This document shows, piece by piece, positions 1-10,269 of a stretch of 64,000 bases of DNA. The notes under the pieces are model-generated. The model was given only the letters and a program-made list of their open reading frames with translations. It ran no database searches and was not told the origin of the DNA. Within the stretch, counting starts at the first letter, position 1; every line of letters starts with the position of its first letter. Location: assembly GCA_029204045.2 (NCBI GenBank), contig JAQNDB010000467.1:1-64000 (forward strand), written 5' to 3'. This DNA comes from Tillandsia leiboldiana. Taxonomy: Eukaryota > Streptophyta > Magnoliopsida > Poales > Bromeliaceae. The position numbers and the translations under genes were made by a program.

Positions 1-876
1 TGCCTGGATTATGGTGTTTTGTCTATGACTGTTGTAATGATGGATTTCGAGATGTTGGGATCGGGCGGACCCCGATGGCCGGGTATCAGTGTCCTATCAG
101 AGAGGCATCACGGTAGCGTGGTTTGTTGCTGCGGGGATAGTATCTGTTGCCTCAGCGGTGAGCCGAGACAGAGGCTCCTGATTTCCTCCCTTGTGATTGA
201 TGGGATATTTTCTGAAGGACTAAGCGAAAACCGCTTGCATAGTCGTGGATGGTTGTGCCGCCTGGTTGGAGGGCGACACGGCAGTGGATCGGGTTTTTGA
301 AGGTGTTGATGTCTCACAGCAGCGGAGTTAGTGCACCTCGCTTTCCGGTTCATGAAAAAGGGCAGCAGGTTTTACACGTGCACAGAGGTAAGAATCCATC
401 GGCGGTTCTGCTGTGAAGGAGGCTTGTGGGTTTGGTCAGTGTCGTTGAGACCAGGAGGCGGTATTTACCAGCAACCTCTTGATGGGGTGGAGTTCGATGT
501 TTTGACCCAGTGCTTGGGATTGGTTGGCAGGCACCACTGGATGGTTAGTGCAGAGAGGAGTGCTGATTGGGACTTTTGCGAGGCAGACAAAGGAGGCTTG
601 TTATGAGGAGATTGTTAGAGCACACAGGTTTTAGCCACAGTATGTGAGGTGCTTACGGCGGCAAGGGGCTCAAGGATATCCTGTTGCCCACGGGATCCCG
701 GGTGAGATTTCACCTAAGCTGTTGATGATGCCGCCGGTTAGGGAGACAGAGATTGCGTTGACGTGGTTCGGGGAACGCGCACCTCGAAAGCACTCATTGG
801 ATATCGCCAGTGAGCAGTTAGAGAGCGATGGCGGCGTTACAGGGATCTGATGGATCGGGGTCTGTTTGACCTAGTG

Positions 877-1003
877 GCCACGCCGTTGGTATACGGTGGT
901 GATGCCACGGTTGGTATACGGTGGTGATGCCACGCCGTTGGTATACGGTGGTGATGCCACGCGTTGTATATGCGGTGGTGATGCCACGTCGTTGATACAC
1001 GAC
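877..1003 (+). repeat. 27-bp minisatellite in dead gypsy pol
   Basis: About four tandem units starting at 877, 904, 929, 956 and a partial one at 983, each containing a version of GTTGGTATACGGTGGTGATG. The sister copy has only a single remnant near 57950-57975, so the array expanded in this copy alone. Confidence 0.85.
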
Positions 1004-2334
1004 TGTGAGGGTCCTTTTATGGTTCGAGTGTTGGCAGGTCGGGTGGTATTAGGACCTTTGGATGGAGTTATACTCCGGCAGTTGTTCGGTGGGATACTGT
1101 ACCTATGTGGAATTGTGATAGCGTGCGTATTCTGCCATGATGGCTTGCGGGATCCGGTAGGGACATTATGAACTCATATTGAGGCCAAATGGAATGATTA
1201 ATGCCCTGTTGTCTTCAAGATTTAAGGAATGGTGTGTTCAGTTGTACTTGGACAAATGGGGAGTGGTGTTCCCCAAGGATATTTTGATTTACTCCCAGAG
1301 CGACTTGGAGCAACGAGGAGCACTTGTGGATGTGCTACCATGCCCGTGTGGATGAAGCTGTATGCCAAGTTATTGAGATACAAGTTGTAGCTCAGAAGCA
1401 TACCTCCATGGGTCACTTGTTCGAGCCGTAGGGGCGGCAGTGGAAATCCGGCCAATATGGATACTATTGGGAATTGGCCGAGATCAATATTTATGGTCAA
1501 GATAAGGAGCTTCTTGGACTGGGCAGTGCCAGGAGTGCTTGGCAATCGGATGATGAGACTGATACCAGCGCCAGCGCTAACATTCCCAGTGTTGGGAGAG
1601 AGATCTGCGAGTTTCAGTGATGCCTCCTGTAGCGACTGCGGAATTACCATTGGGTTATTGTTGAGCATCCAGTATCACCCCGACAGAGCCACTGTGGTGG
1701 CGGATGCCTGGAACAGAAGAGCTATTTGGGAGTCGAGTTTGACGGTTCCATAGCTGGCACTGTGTGGGGCCATCCTTGTGTGCAGGGTTTGAGTTGAGTC
1801 CCTGAGGATCCCTTTTGAAGAGAGGCTGCGGCTGAGCAATCCACTTAGGTGGTTAAGTGTTGAGGGCGACCGAGTGTGAACCCCTGCTTGTTTGGGCCCC
1901 CTTTTCTGTGCAGGTGTTTGTGCGGATGTGATTCGGGTTGCTTTGGTTGAGCTGGCTCTTGGGAGTGATTTTAGAGCGTGTTGCTCGGGGCTATTTGTTC
2001 CTTTTCCCCCCGTCTTTTGTTGGAGTTTTTGGGGTTTTCTGCGTCTCAGCTCTGGAGTGTCATGTTTTGGACCCCTCGCCCGTGATTGACTCGTTCCTTT
2101 TGGGGTCTGTGAGAGTTTGGAGTACGAGGGACGCCATTGCGAATTCCGACTCGTGAGGTGAGGGAATTGCGCAATCGGGCTATGCCGTACTGGTTGTTGC
2201 TGTTGTTGTTGCTGAGGAGTAATCACGGGGAGTGATAGGTGACTTGGGAGCTGGAGACGGCGGTGTTGAATTTGACCCCTGGTTTCTGAGACTCCTTGGG
2301 AGTTGCTCTAGTTTCGAGGACGAAACTTTCTTTT

Positions 2335-2346
2335 AGTGGGGGAGGA
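2335..2346 (+). other. Polypurine tract of G1 copy 1
   Basis: Purine run AGTGGGGGAGGA lies directly before the inferred LTR start TGTGGTGACC, the expected plus-strand primer position for a gypsy element. Confidence 0.7.
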
Positions 2347-2739
2347 TGTGGTGACCAGGATCTTTGCAGGGCTTCTACAGTGTGACCAGCAGCTTCTGGA
2401 AGCCTACGTGGCATGTCGGCGATGTTCGCGCGCCATTTTGGACACAAGAGATGGACTCGAGGCTTAAATTTGGATCTCGTAGGTATTTGGGGGACCCCAT
2501 CGGATGTTTAGAAGAGTTTACGCGTGGAGTGGATATCAAATTTAGGCTCGGCGCGGAATTCGGATTAAAAATACCTTTCCCGGGAGCCTCCGGCAAATTA
2601 AAGGATTGGAATTTGGCAAAATGGACGCCGGATTTGGAATCAGCGCGCGGAAAACGGTCAAGATGGGCTATTTACTTGTATTTTTCGGAGCTTGCTACAG
2701 TAATTTTACTGTTCATCGCCGGAACAGTGTTTCCGGCGA

Positions 2740-3180
2740 TCGCCGGCGGCGGCTGGCGGCGGCGGGCGGCGGCGGAAGGCGGCTGAGCGCGCGGGCCTGG
2801 CGCGCGGTCCACCGCGGAGGTCGTGCACCGGGGGCGGGCCACGTGGCGCTCTCCGGTTGGCCGGTTCAAGCGGGCGCGGTCCACTGAATTGGGCCCGGGT
2901 GCACGGTAGACCGGGTGGACACGTGGCGTGAGGTGTTTGGTTCGGTGTTGTGCTCCCGGTCCACGGAACCGGTGGAGTGGGTGACCGGGGCAGGTGGCCG
3001 TACGGCGGGGCAGGTGGCCGTACGGCCGGGGCAGCCGCGACGTGCGCGGTGCACGGGGCCACGTGCGCGGTGCACGGGCTGCCGGGGCCACGTGGCGCGA
3101 CGCCACTGGCGGGCGCGGGTGCGCCGGGCGCAGCGGGGCCGGGGGCGCACAGTGTTGGGCTACGTGGCCGGCCCGCAACG
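2740..3180. repeat. CG-rich low-complexity island in LTR
   Basis: Very GC- and CpG-rich, with GGCGGCGG and GTGCACGGGCC-type repeats. It lies just upstream of the TATA box. It produces several overlapping long open frames rich in Arg, Ala and Pro that are not genes. Confidence 0.8.
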
Positions 3181-3290
3181 TTTCGGGCTTGAACAGTAAT
3201 GGGCCGGGCCCATTACTGTAGCAGCCCGAAATTTGGCGGCGCCCGGAAGTGGGGACACGTTGGGTATTTCTGCATTTGTTTTTCTCAGCC

Positions 3291-3300
3291 TATAAATAGG
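3291..3300 (+). promoter_or_regulatory. TATA box of G1 LTR
   Basis: TATAAATAGG, about 945 bp into the LTR and directly downstream of the CG-rich island. The natural candidate for the U3 promoter. Confidence 0.6.
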
Positions 3301-4800
3301 CAGCCCGAGCCCTCTTCTTTGGGTTTTTCTCTCAGCCCAAGCTTGATCTCCCGAGCTCCCTTCTTGGAAGATTTTCATCTTCAAGTCCTTGATCTTCCTG
3401 CAGAGTTTTGCGATTTTTGGGGGCACGAATCCCGAGGTTCCCCATTTTACGGCGCGGCGCGACGTTGCATTCCTGGGTTCTTCTTCGGCGCAGCGACAGT
3501 GTTTAGCTCCCCTGGGCTACCCCGAGATCATTTTGCTGTGATTCTTGAGCCGGCAGACTCCTAAGAGGTAGGACTTCATCTTTCGTTTTGGTCGCGCTTT
3601 CTCGTTTCGAGGTTTTGGCACGGATCCCGAGGCAAACAGTGACCCCATTTTCTGTGCGGACTTCCTTGACAGCAGCGGGGTATTTTGGCCATATCTTCGC
3701 GCACGAGCATCAGACGGAAACGAGCTTATACAACTTTTTCATCTACAGATTCGCAAGGAACGCGCTCGTATTTTTCTTGGATTTTTCTGAGATTTCATCA
3801 GAGGTGAAAATTACTGTTTTCTCCGTGAACAGTGCACAGTTTTAACACAGATTTTTGTATGAGTGTATCCCCTTGCCGAATTTTTATCTTGACTTACCGA
3901 ACTCCGATTTGGGCGTGCAAGGTACCGTTTCGAAGCTATCGACGCAAGGATTGCTGTGATATTTCTATTGGAATTTTCTGGGCACTATCTGCAGGTGATA
4001 ATTTAATAGTTCAGAATTCGAGGTTGTATGTGGTTTTAAGTGCTATATTTGGGAACCTAGTGTAATTAGTGAGCTTTGTATTGTGCCAGGAGGGTTACGG
4101 GTGTGCTGAACTTATTGGAGCAAGGGATTAGAGTTATCTGGTGTTTTCAGCTGTTGGGCTTTGGACAGTCAGCTTTTCAGGTGGGTGCCTTATTCCCGGA
4201 ACCGGTGGACGGTTCTCTAAATTTCATATGTTAGCATTGCATGCAGGTGAATGGTACAATAGCTGGGATTGATCGGTAAGTTTAACAATGAGGATTTTAT
4301 GGAAATTGCAAGTGAATTATTCACAGTATGACAATGGTATTAATCAAATAGTCATGTTGATGATTAGTGGAAGCTTATCTAAGGCAGGATACCCTATATG
4401 ATTAATTATCATGCCATATTAGCACATAACCTTTTATGAGGATGGTTTATGCATTGGGATAGGATTATGTAGTTATGTGCAGGTTCTACTCTGAGGAGCC
4501 ATTATGGATTGAGAATTATGGACAGGTATGGTCATTGATAATTTTGGCATGAGGTTTATTTTCTTTATTCTTCTTGAGGACAAATGCATGCTTGTATGGA
4601 CATATGTGTATGGACATATAGTTAGGCCATCTTTACTGCTGCACTACATATTGGAATTTGACTTAGGAGAAACCATGATTGCTTTCTTTCTCCTTTTTTA
4701 TTTAGACTTTTGAGTCATGTTGCTCGGGTTCGAGCAGAGGTTTGGGATAGTGTAGCTGGGACCTTAGGGTCAGAGACGGGGTGTGCTTGATGTTGGATTG

Positions 4801-4985
4801 TGGGTTATTGCGGCAACCGCGGATAGTAGGCGGTTGACCGGATCTTGATTAATTTACCCAATTGTGGGTCGTGGGTTATTGCGGCAACCGCGGACAGTAG
4901 GCGGTTGACCGGATCTTGGTTACTTTACCCAATTGTGGGTCGTGGGTTATTGCGGTGACCGCGGACTTTGGGCGGTTGACCGGAT
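4801..4985 (+). repeat. 71-bp tandem repeat in G1 LTR
   Basis: Units start at 4801, 4872 and 4943; each holds TGGGTTATTGCGG, ACCGCGGA and GGCGGTTGACCGGAT. The third is partial. The second LTR copy has a single unit near 54655-54700. Confidence 0.85.
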
Positions 4986-6435
4986 GTTGACTATTGCATC
5001 AGATTGGGTATCAGATTTGTTCTAGTGGATGGTGTTTCCCACTTTTTGAGTACTATTGCGTCAGATCGGGGTTTTGTTAGTGGACGGAGTTTCCCACTTT
5101 GATCATAGTCTTGATCCAGTCCTGCTGTTATGAGACAGTGGTTACAGAGATACTCGATACAGTGATGCTTGATACAGTGATACTTTACTCGTGTGGGTCG
5201 CTCCCCTCGAGTGCCACTCCGGAGTAGGCTTTCCACGGTGCAGAGCGCCGGGCACCATGCTGGGTTTGAGTCCTTGGGACTCCTTTGCTTCGGTGTTATG
5301 CGTAGGCTGGCATACCCGTCGCGGCAGAGCAGGCAGTACCAGTGATTACTGGTCTATCGATTGGGTTTATTCAGGCAGATACTTTGTGTTACACTCGTGC
5401 CTGGGGGACCGAGTGGAGTCTAGTAGCTGTGTTAGACCAGTGCTAGTATTGTTGGGAACCGTTCGGGGTTTGACGGTGGTCCCGTGGTCGTTGTGAGTTC
5501 TTTGACCATTGTGTGAGAGGTTGAGCATCTTGAGTCTTTCCGTTCTGAGAGGGAGAGGGCATGGATTTGACTATAGCCTGCATGAGCCACTACTCGATAG
5601 CGAGTTAGCCCGTTTGGACGCCCTACGTAATTCCTGCCGTCAGCGGGAGGTGGTTGTAGGTGGGCGCAGGTTTGACTGGACCCGATGTGGCAGTCAGCTC
5701 GATTGGGTCGATTGAGCACCTCGTGTGCGAGAGTTGCATATCTTCATCAGAGTTTCCCCATTTGAGCATTTGGATAGAGGCATGGTAGCTGTAGAGTGTC
5801 TCCAGCTTCTTCTTTCAGTTTTACTGCATCGGTTATCTTTTGCCTCTGGTAGTCTTGGTGGGCAGATCGTCGGGCCTTGTGGCGATACCCACTGAGAACT
5901 CCCTTATTGCGTAGTTCTCACGCCCGTTGGGGGTTTTTCCCCCCTTTTGTCCTTTCTCCTCTTTGTTTTGCAGAGTCTTGGCGGGTGTTGCCGTTCTGTG
6001 GTTGCTGTACGTGGTGAGGGAGTAGCGAGCTAGATCCAGACCCATCTTTGGAGTGTAGCGGTACCCCCTTTGGAGGAGATCTTCAGTATAGTCGGTAGAT
6101 TGGTATTTATTTCCTCTTTTGAGAGACTGATGTAGTGAGGATATGATGTATTGAGAGCTTGTACACTGATGTTTTATTTGAGATATCTCCCTGTTGAGCT
6201 GTGAGTTTTGTACTCGAGGTTAATGTATGATTAGCATTTTTGGGAGATGGACCTTGTTGTTTTATCTTCAGTTGTACAGTGGTTGATTTTATTCTACAGC
6301 AGTTTTATCTTTTAGCTCTGATATCTGTTAGCTGTAGTTCTTTTTGCAGGTAGGACGCTTCGCCTATGCGGGTTTGGCATAGGTGGCGGATCTGTTGGCG
6401 AGCCCGGGTCGCAGTTTCGACCCCGGGGCGTGACA

Positions 6436-6900
6436 CTGCAGGCCGCGCGCTGGGCGCGCGGCACTACAGGGGTGCCGCGCGGGCGGCCCCTGTGCCGCGC
6501 GCAGGCTCTGCAGTGTCGCGCGCTTGGCGCGCGGCACTGCAGGAGGCCGCGCGGGCGGCCCTGCAGGCCGAGCGCTGGGCGCGCGGCACTGCAGCGGTGC
6601 CGCGCGGGCGGCCCCTGTGTCGCGCGGCACTGCAGGCCGCGCGCTTGGCGCGCGACACTGCAGGAGGCCGCGTGGGCGGCCTGCAGGAGGCCGCGCGGGC
6701 GGCCCATAGGGCCGCGCACTTGGCGCGCGGCGCTGCAGGGGGCCGTGCGGGCAGCCCTTGGGCCACGCGGCGCTGCCGGCCGCGTGGCTGGCCACCGCCG
6801 CGCGGGGTTGGGTTCCTTGGGCGGTGCGGCCGTGAGCCGCACTGTGCCATTGACTGCGGCTCCACGGTGCGCCGCGACGTGTGCGCGATGGGCTTTCCGC
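6436..6900. repeat. CG-rich tandem island (GGCGCGCGGCACTGCAG type)
   Basis: Imperfect repeats of GCGCGCGGCACTGCAGG and GGCCGCGCGGGCGGCC. The open frames on both strands (up to about 300 codons) have repeat-derived compositions and no recognisable domain. Confidence 0.85.
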
Positions 6901-7826
6901 GCAACGCCCGGCGTTCTTCGTCGCCGGTTGGGTTTGTTCCGCTGTTTTGGGCGCGGTTTTTTGCCGCAGGTTTTTCTAATCCCAATTTTTCACCGTTTTC
7001 GCAGTTGTGACTTAGTGTTAGCTTGTCTACGCGGGCGGTGGTGCGCATTGTGCCGCGTGGAGCGGTGGGGTCGCATCGGGCCCTCCGTTTGGCGCGCGGC
7101 TTTTGCAGTTGATCACAGGTGGGTTGTTTTAATTCCAAAATTTACGGAATGCTCTACATTGCTTCGGAATGCAAAGGTATCGTGTCCCTTTTCACCATTG
7201 CTTTTATCTGGTAACTGCCGTGATATTGTATTAAATTGTTGGAAACCCCTTGTGAGTATTGATCTCGTGCCGGGGGCCGAGAAAAGGGGATTCATGGATT
7301 TTCTAGTTATTCTCCAAATTCTCGGGATTTTAGCAGGGTGATCAGAGTTAGTCGAGGGTTTATTTTTCCGACTTGATTGTGTGTGTGAGTTGTATCATTC
7401 GAGTTTTTCCGATCTATTTGATCGTGGACTATAGCCTGCATATGCCGCTTACTGAGACAGATGTGACATGTTTGATACCCGGTGGGGTAGCTCCCCTCGG
7501 GTCACGCTACGGACGCATTGAGATGTTGATACCCCTGGCCGAGCTACCAGGTGGGTACTCGCCCCTGGCCGAGCTACCAGGTGGCTACTTGAGTGAGATT
7601 GAGACAGTCGGGCAGGACGCCCCACGTAAATCCCGTCCTCAAGTGGATGTGTGGTGGTGGGCAGGTGCGTTCCTAGTCGACAGGCGCAGGCTTGACTGGA
7701 CCCTATGTGGCAGTCGTTGAGATTGGGTGACATGAGCGGGTGATTGTAGCATATGTTCCTAGATGGTGTTTCTTTCGAGCATAGCATTGAGGCATATAGT
7801 GATAGATTCATTTCCAGCGTTCATAC

Positions 7827-7827
7827 A

Positions 7828-7861
<34 letters not shown>
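7827..7861. repeat. (CTAT)n microsatellite
   Basis: An uninterrupted CTAT tract inside the LTR fragment. Confidence 0.95.
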
Positions 7862-8339
7862 GTTTTTGCCTCGAGCAGACTTAGTGGGCATACCGTGAGT
7901 TCTGGCGGTGGTACCCACTGAGATCTGCTTTTGCAGTTGATCTCACACCCGCTGCGTGTGACAGGTGTTCCTGAGGCGTCTATTCCAGGCTTAGCTCGTG
8001 CGGAGTCGTCAGACCGAGGTAAGGGCGTCGCCGACTAGTTCCTACCCGAGTATGTCGAGTCAGAGATAGAGTGACCTGTACTTTTTGGTTTCCACTTTTG
8101 TACTAGTCAGGGTTATTGTACTTATATTTTGAGAGATAGTGGACTCATGTATTTAGACTCTTTTTACTTAGTGATTTCAGTTCTGCTGTTTTCTTTCTTC
8201 AGCTTAGTTTATTTCAGCTCTGATACTTGTATAGCTATAGATCTCTTTTGCAGGTTAGACGCTTCGTCTGTACGGCAGTTTCCGTACAGACCGCGGATCT
8301 GTTGGCGCCCGGGTCGTAGTTCGACCTCGGGGCGTGACA

Positions 8340-8942
8340 GGATGGGCTTACCGAGTAACAGGTGCTAGTCGATTGCGAGAAACCGAGCGTGCCGTCTTGG
8401 GGCACACCTGTTCTATTCGTACGGAAGAAGGACGGGAGTCTACGATTGTGCATCGACAATCGGGGAATAGATAAGGTCATAGTATAGAACAAATACCCCT
8501 CACCTTGGATTGATGACCTATTCGACCAACTACCAGGAGCGACGGCGTCTTCAAAGATTGATCTGCAGTCCGGCTATCTCCAGGTTAGAGTCCGGAGAAA
8601 TGACATACCGAAACCAGTCCTTCGAACTCGGTATGGTCATTACGAGTTTACGGTTATACCGTTTGAACTCATTGTCGCTCCAGCGGTGTTCATGAAGGTG
8701 ATGAACAGGATCGTGGAACCTTTCTTAGACCAGTTTGTAGTGGTCTTTATAAATGACATCCTGATCTACGCCCGCACAGACAAAGAGCACGAGGAACACT
8801 TGCGAGTGATCCTCCAGACCCTCCGGTACCTGAAATTGTATGCCAAACTCAAAAGGGGTGAGTTCTGGTTCCGCGAGGTAGACTTGTTGGGACACATAGT
8901 CTCAGTGTCGGGAATAGTGGAGGACCCGAGGAAGATAGAATC
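8340..8942 (+). pseudogene. Ty3/gypsy pol fragment G4, reverse transcriptase part
   Basis: Encodes the gypsy RT from the LGAPVLFVRKKDGS region (frame broken) through PLPRIDDLFDQL, the DLQSGY region, then VVFINDILIYARTDKEHEEHL and the KLYAK..EFW..EVDLLGH segment. The catalytic FxDD reads FIND: the first aspartate is asparagine, which should abolish polymerase activity. It stops mid-codon at 8942 where element A begins and continues in register at 30297 (RKIES then VTDW). The left edge is an LTR end, so the N-terminal pol and gag are missing. Confidence 0.9.
8938..8942 (+). other. Target site duplication of element A (left copy)
   Basis: GAATC here against TAATC at 30292-30296 (one mismatch). 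Removing 8943-30296 restores the G4 reading frame exactly. Confidence 0.85.
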
Positions 8943-9169
8943 TGTTACGGATTTTGTTTTGGCGCATTTCGTGAAAGTGTTAAGTCTTGAAGATTGAAGA
9001 TGAATGAAGTTTGGATCATATACCTCAATCTCAAGAAAGAAGAATTCAAAAGGATCAGGTAAGTTTAACTAAAGATTTTTGGTGATCCGAATACTTCTTG
9101 TAGTGTAGAAACACTTGGAAGAATTTTTTGCTGCATAAAAATCAAGAACTGAACATGGGACATGTTCAG

Positions 9170-9391
9170 GATCCGGATCATACAGTCCAATCCGGATCCC
9201 GAAGGGTGCTTGTTCATTGGCAAATCCGATCCGGATCAAAGGCCATTTCGATCCGGATCCCGAACATGGGAATTTGCGGGAATACATGAACGATCCGGAT
9301 CGGGCATTTCAATCCGGATCCCGAACCCTGTTTTTCTGGAATTGCCTGACTCGTTACGACGATCCGGATCACAGTTAATCCGATCCGGATC
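9170..9391. repeat. GATCCGGATC palindrome cluster in LTR of A
   Basis: Eight ATCCGGAT cores in about 220 bp upstream of the TATA box. Because the motif is its own complement, it keeps several frames open on both strands (SGSGS, DPDP, RIRI strings); these are not proteins. CpG-containing palindromes upstream of TATA are a known Sirevirus LTR feature. Confidence 0.9.
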
Positions 9392-9457
9392 GCCGTCGTG
9401 AATATTTCCAAAAACGGATAGTTTTTGATCCTTATCTTCTTCCAATAGTTTCTAACC

Positions 9458-9467
9458 TATAAATAGA
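9458..9467 (+). promoter_or_regulatory. TATA box, LTR of A
   Basis: TATAAATAGA just downstream of the palindrome cluster; matching boxes occur at the same LTR position in B (21952), C (42986) and E (60209). Confidence 0.75.
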
Positions 9468-9754
9468 CCCTATGATTCATTTTTCTAGGGTAAGCCGTAA
9501 AGTGAAAAAATAGCCGTCATAATCAAATATCATCTTTTATACGGCCTAAGATCCACATATAGAGAAGAAAGGAAATCATTAGATATTACCCTATGTTTCT
9601 TCATCTATATTGATTAGTTTGATTCTAGGTTTTCATACTCACATCTTGAGTTGAATAAAACTAATGAATACTTAGATGGTATTTCCTATCTATCTTTGAT
9701 CTAAGTATTCGACGGATCATCACCACCCAAAAACAACGATTTACCCCAAAATCG

Positions 9755-9939
9755 GCGCGTGGACTCGCGTGGCCTTGTGGATTCAAGGTGCAACCGCTCT
9801 CGTGGATTCGGAGCGAGGTACGTTCGTGGATTCGAAGCGTGCTACTGGGTGAAGACCGTGGATTCGGTCAGACGTCGTGGACTCGACGTTGGACGCCGTG
9901 GATTCGGCGTTGGACGCAGATCGTGGATTCGTGAAGCGT
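9755..9939 (+). other. Array of about eight TGGAYT-loop hairpins in R/U5 of A
   Basis: A row of inverted repeats around a constant six-base TGGATT or TGGACT. Stems: GCGCG/CGCGT, CCTTG/CAAGG (9773), a GCTC-CG stem with one bulge (9795), ACG-TTCG with one bulge (9820), GACCG/CGGTC (9854), ACGTCG/CGACGT (9872), ACGCCG/CGGCGT (9893), and a weaker last one (9914). The stems differ in sequence yet stay complementary, which argues for a folded RNA leader. Function unknown. Confidence 0.75.
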
Positions 9940-10238
9940 TGTGGAGCGAGCGGAGAAGATCAACTAGGAGCGTATGGAAAAGGTTGAGTCGTCTGTGAGT
10001 ACGGTATATCACCTTGTACGTGTTTAATTCTAGTGGATTTCACCGTGTTATCGGTCCCGTGGTTTTTTACTCCGGTTTGGAGTTTTCCACGTAAAAATCT
10101 TGCGTGTTCATTTATATTTCCGCATTGGGTTTTTAATTGCGCAATGATTTTTTGAGTGTTTATTGTTTACACCTATTCACCCCCCTCTAGGTGTTTTTTC
10201 CCCTATTTAGATCCATTATTTACATATAACCCAACAAG

Positions 10239-10250
10239 TGGTATCAGAGA
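10239..10250 (+). other. Primer binding site of A (initiator tRNA-Met)
   Basis: TGGTATCAGAGA two bases after the LTR; the first eleven bases match the complement of the plant initiator tRNA-Met 3' end. Confidence 0.9.
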
Positions 10251-10269
10251 GGGAATAGGGTTGTAAACA

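Larger units (their letters stand above)
1..2346 (+). pseudogene. Decayed Ty3/gypsy (Tekay-like) gag-pol, G1 copy 1
   Basis: Internal region of a gypsy element whose 5' end lies off the window. Recognisable pieces in order: the protease-RT linker (about 650-850, PPVRE-type motif), a reverse transcriptase remnant (about 1195-1440) whose catalytic YxDD is replaced by FPKD followed by ILIYS, an RNase H core (SDAS near 1615) and its end (YHPDRATVVADA near 1671-1710), then the chromovirus C-terminal tail (about 2098-2230). Many stops and frameshifts interrupt it, and no integrase core is visible between RNase H and the tail. 56133-59677 has the same layout and the same FPKD change, so the damage predates both copies. 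The end carries the typical TTTCGAGGACGAAA and a polypurine tract. The family call is firm; exact domain edges are approximate. Confidence 0.85.
2347..6435 (+). mobile_element. 3' LTR of G1 copy 1 (about 4.1 kb)
   Basis: Starts TGTGGTGACC straight after the polypurine tract and ends GGGGCGTGACA. A TATA box sits at 3291. The last 1.7 kb matches 54584-56132, which is followed by a primer binding site, so this end is a true LTR 3' end. It contains a CG-rich island and a 71-bp tandem repeat. The sequence after 6435 is the CG-rich island of another LTR, so G1 copy 1 probably inserted there; the other target duplication copy would be off the window. Confidence 0.75.
6436..8339 (+). mobile_element. 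3' part of a second, related gypsy LTR
   Basis: Ends GGGGCGTGACA at 8339 and shares blocks with the G1 LTR: the GACTATAGCCTGCAT segment (7428), the TTGACTGGACCC..TGTGGCAGTC segment (7692) and the last 70 bp. Its left end is the CG-rich island interrupted by G1 copy 1. To the right it abuts gypsy pol without any primer site, so this LTR terminates an element inserted into that pol gene, or the junction is a later deletion. Confidence 0.7.
8943..10236 (+). repeat. 5' LTR of element A
   Basis: Starts TGTTACGG, ends CCCAACA, followed two bases later by the primer site. Same length as the 3' LTR at 28998-30291. In order: a cluster of GATCCGGATC palindromes, a TATA box, a hairpin array and a pyrimidine-rich tail. 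Confidence 0.95.

Noticed and set aside
4718..6435. Alternative: an independent 1.7 kb LTR starting TGTTGCTCGGG
   Set aside because: No polypurine tract precedes 4718, whereas 2347 follows a proper tract and the element's C-terminal tail; the coincidence with the truncation at 54584 remains unexplained but does not outweigh this.
9069..9445. Overlapping open frames on both strands with SGSGS, DPDP and RIRI strings (also near 21600-21940, 26570-26920, 29120-29500, 42620-42970, 51730-52080)
   Set aside because: They are translations of the self-complementary GATCCGGATC clusters in LTRs and recur in every LTR; no domain and no coding context.
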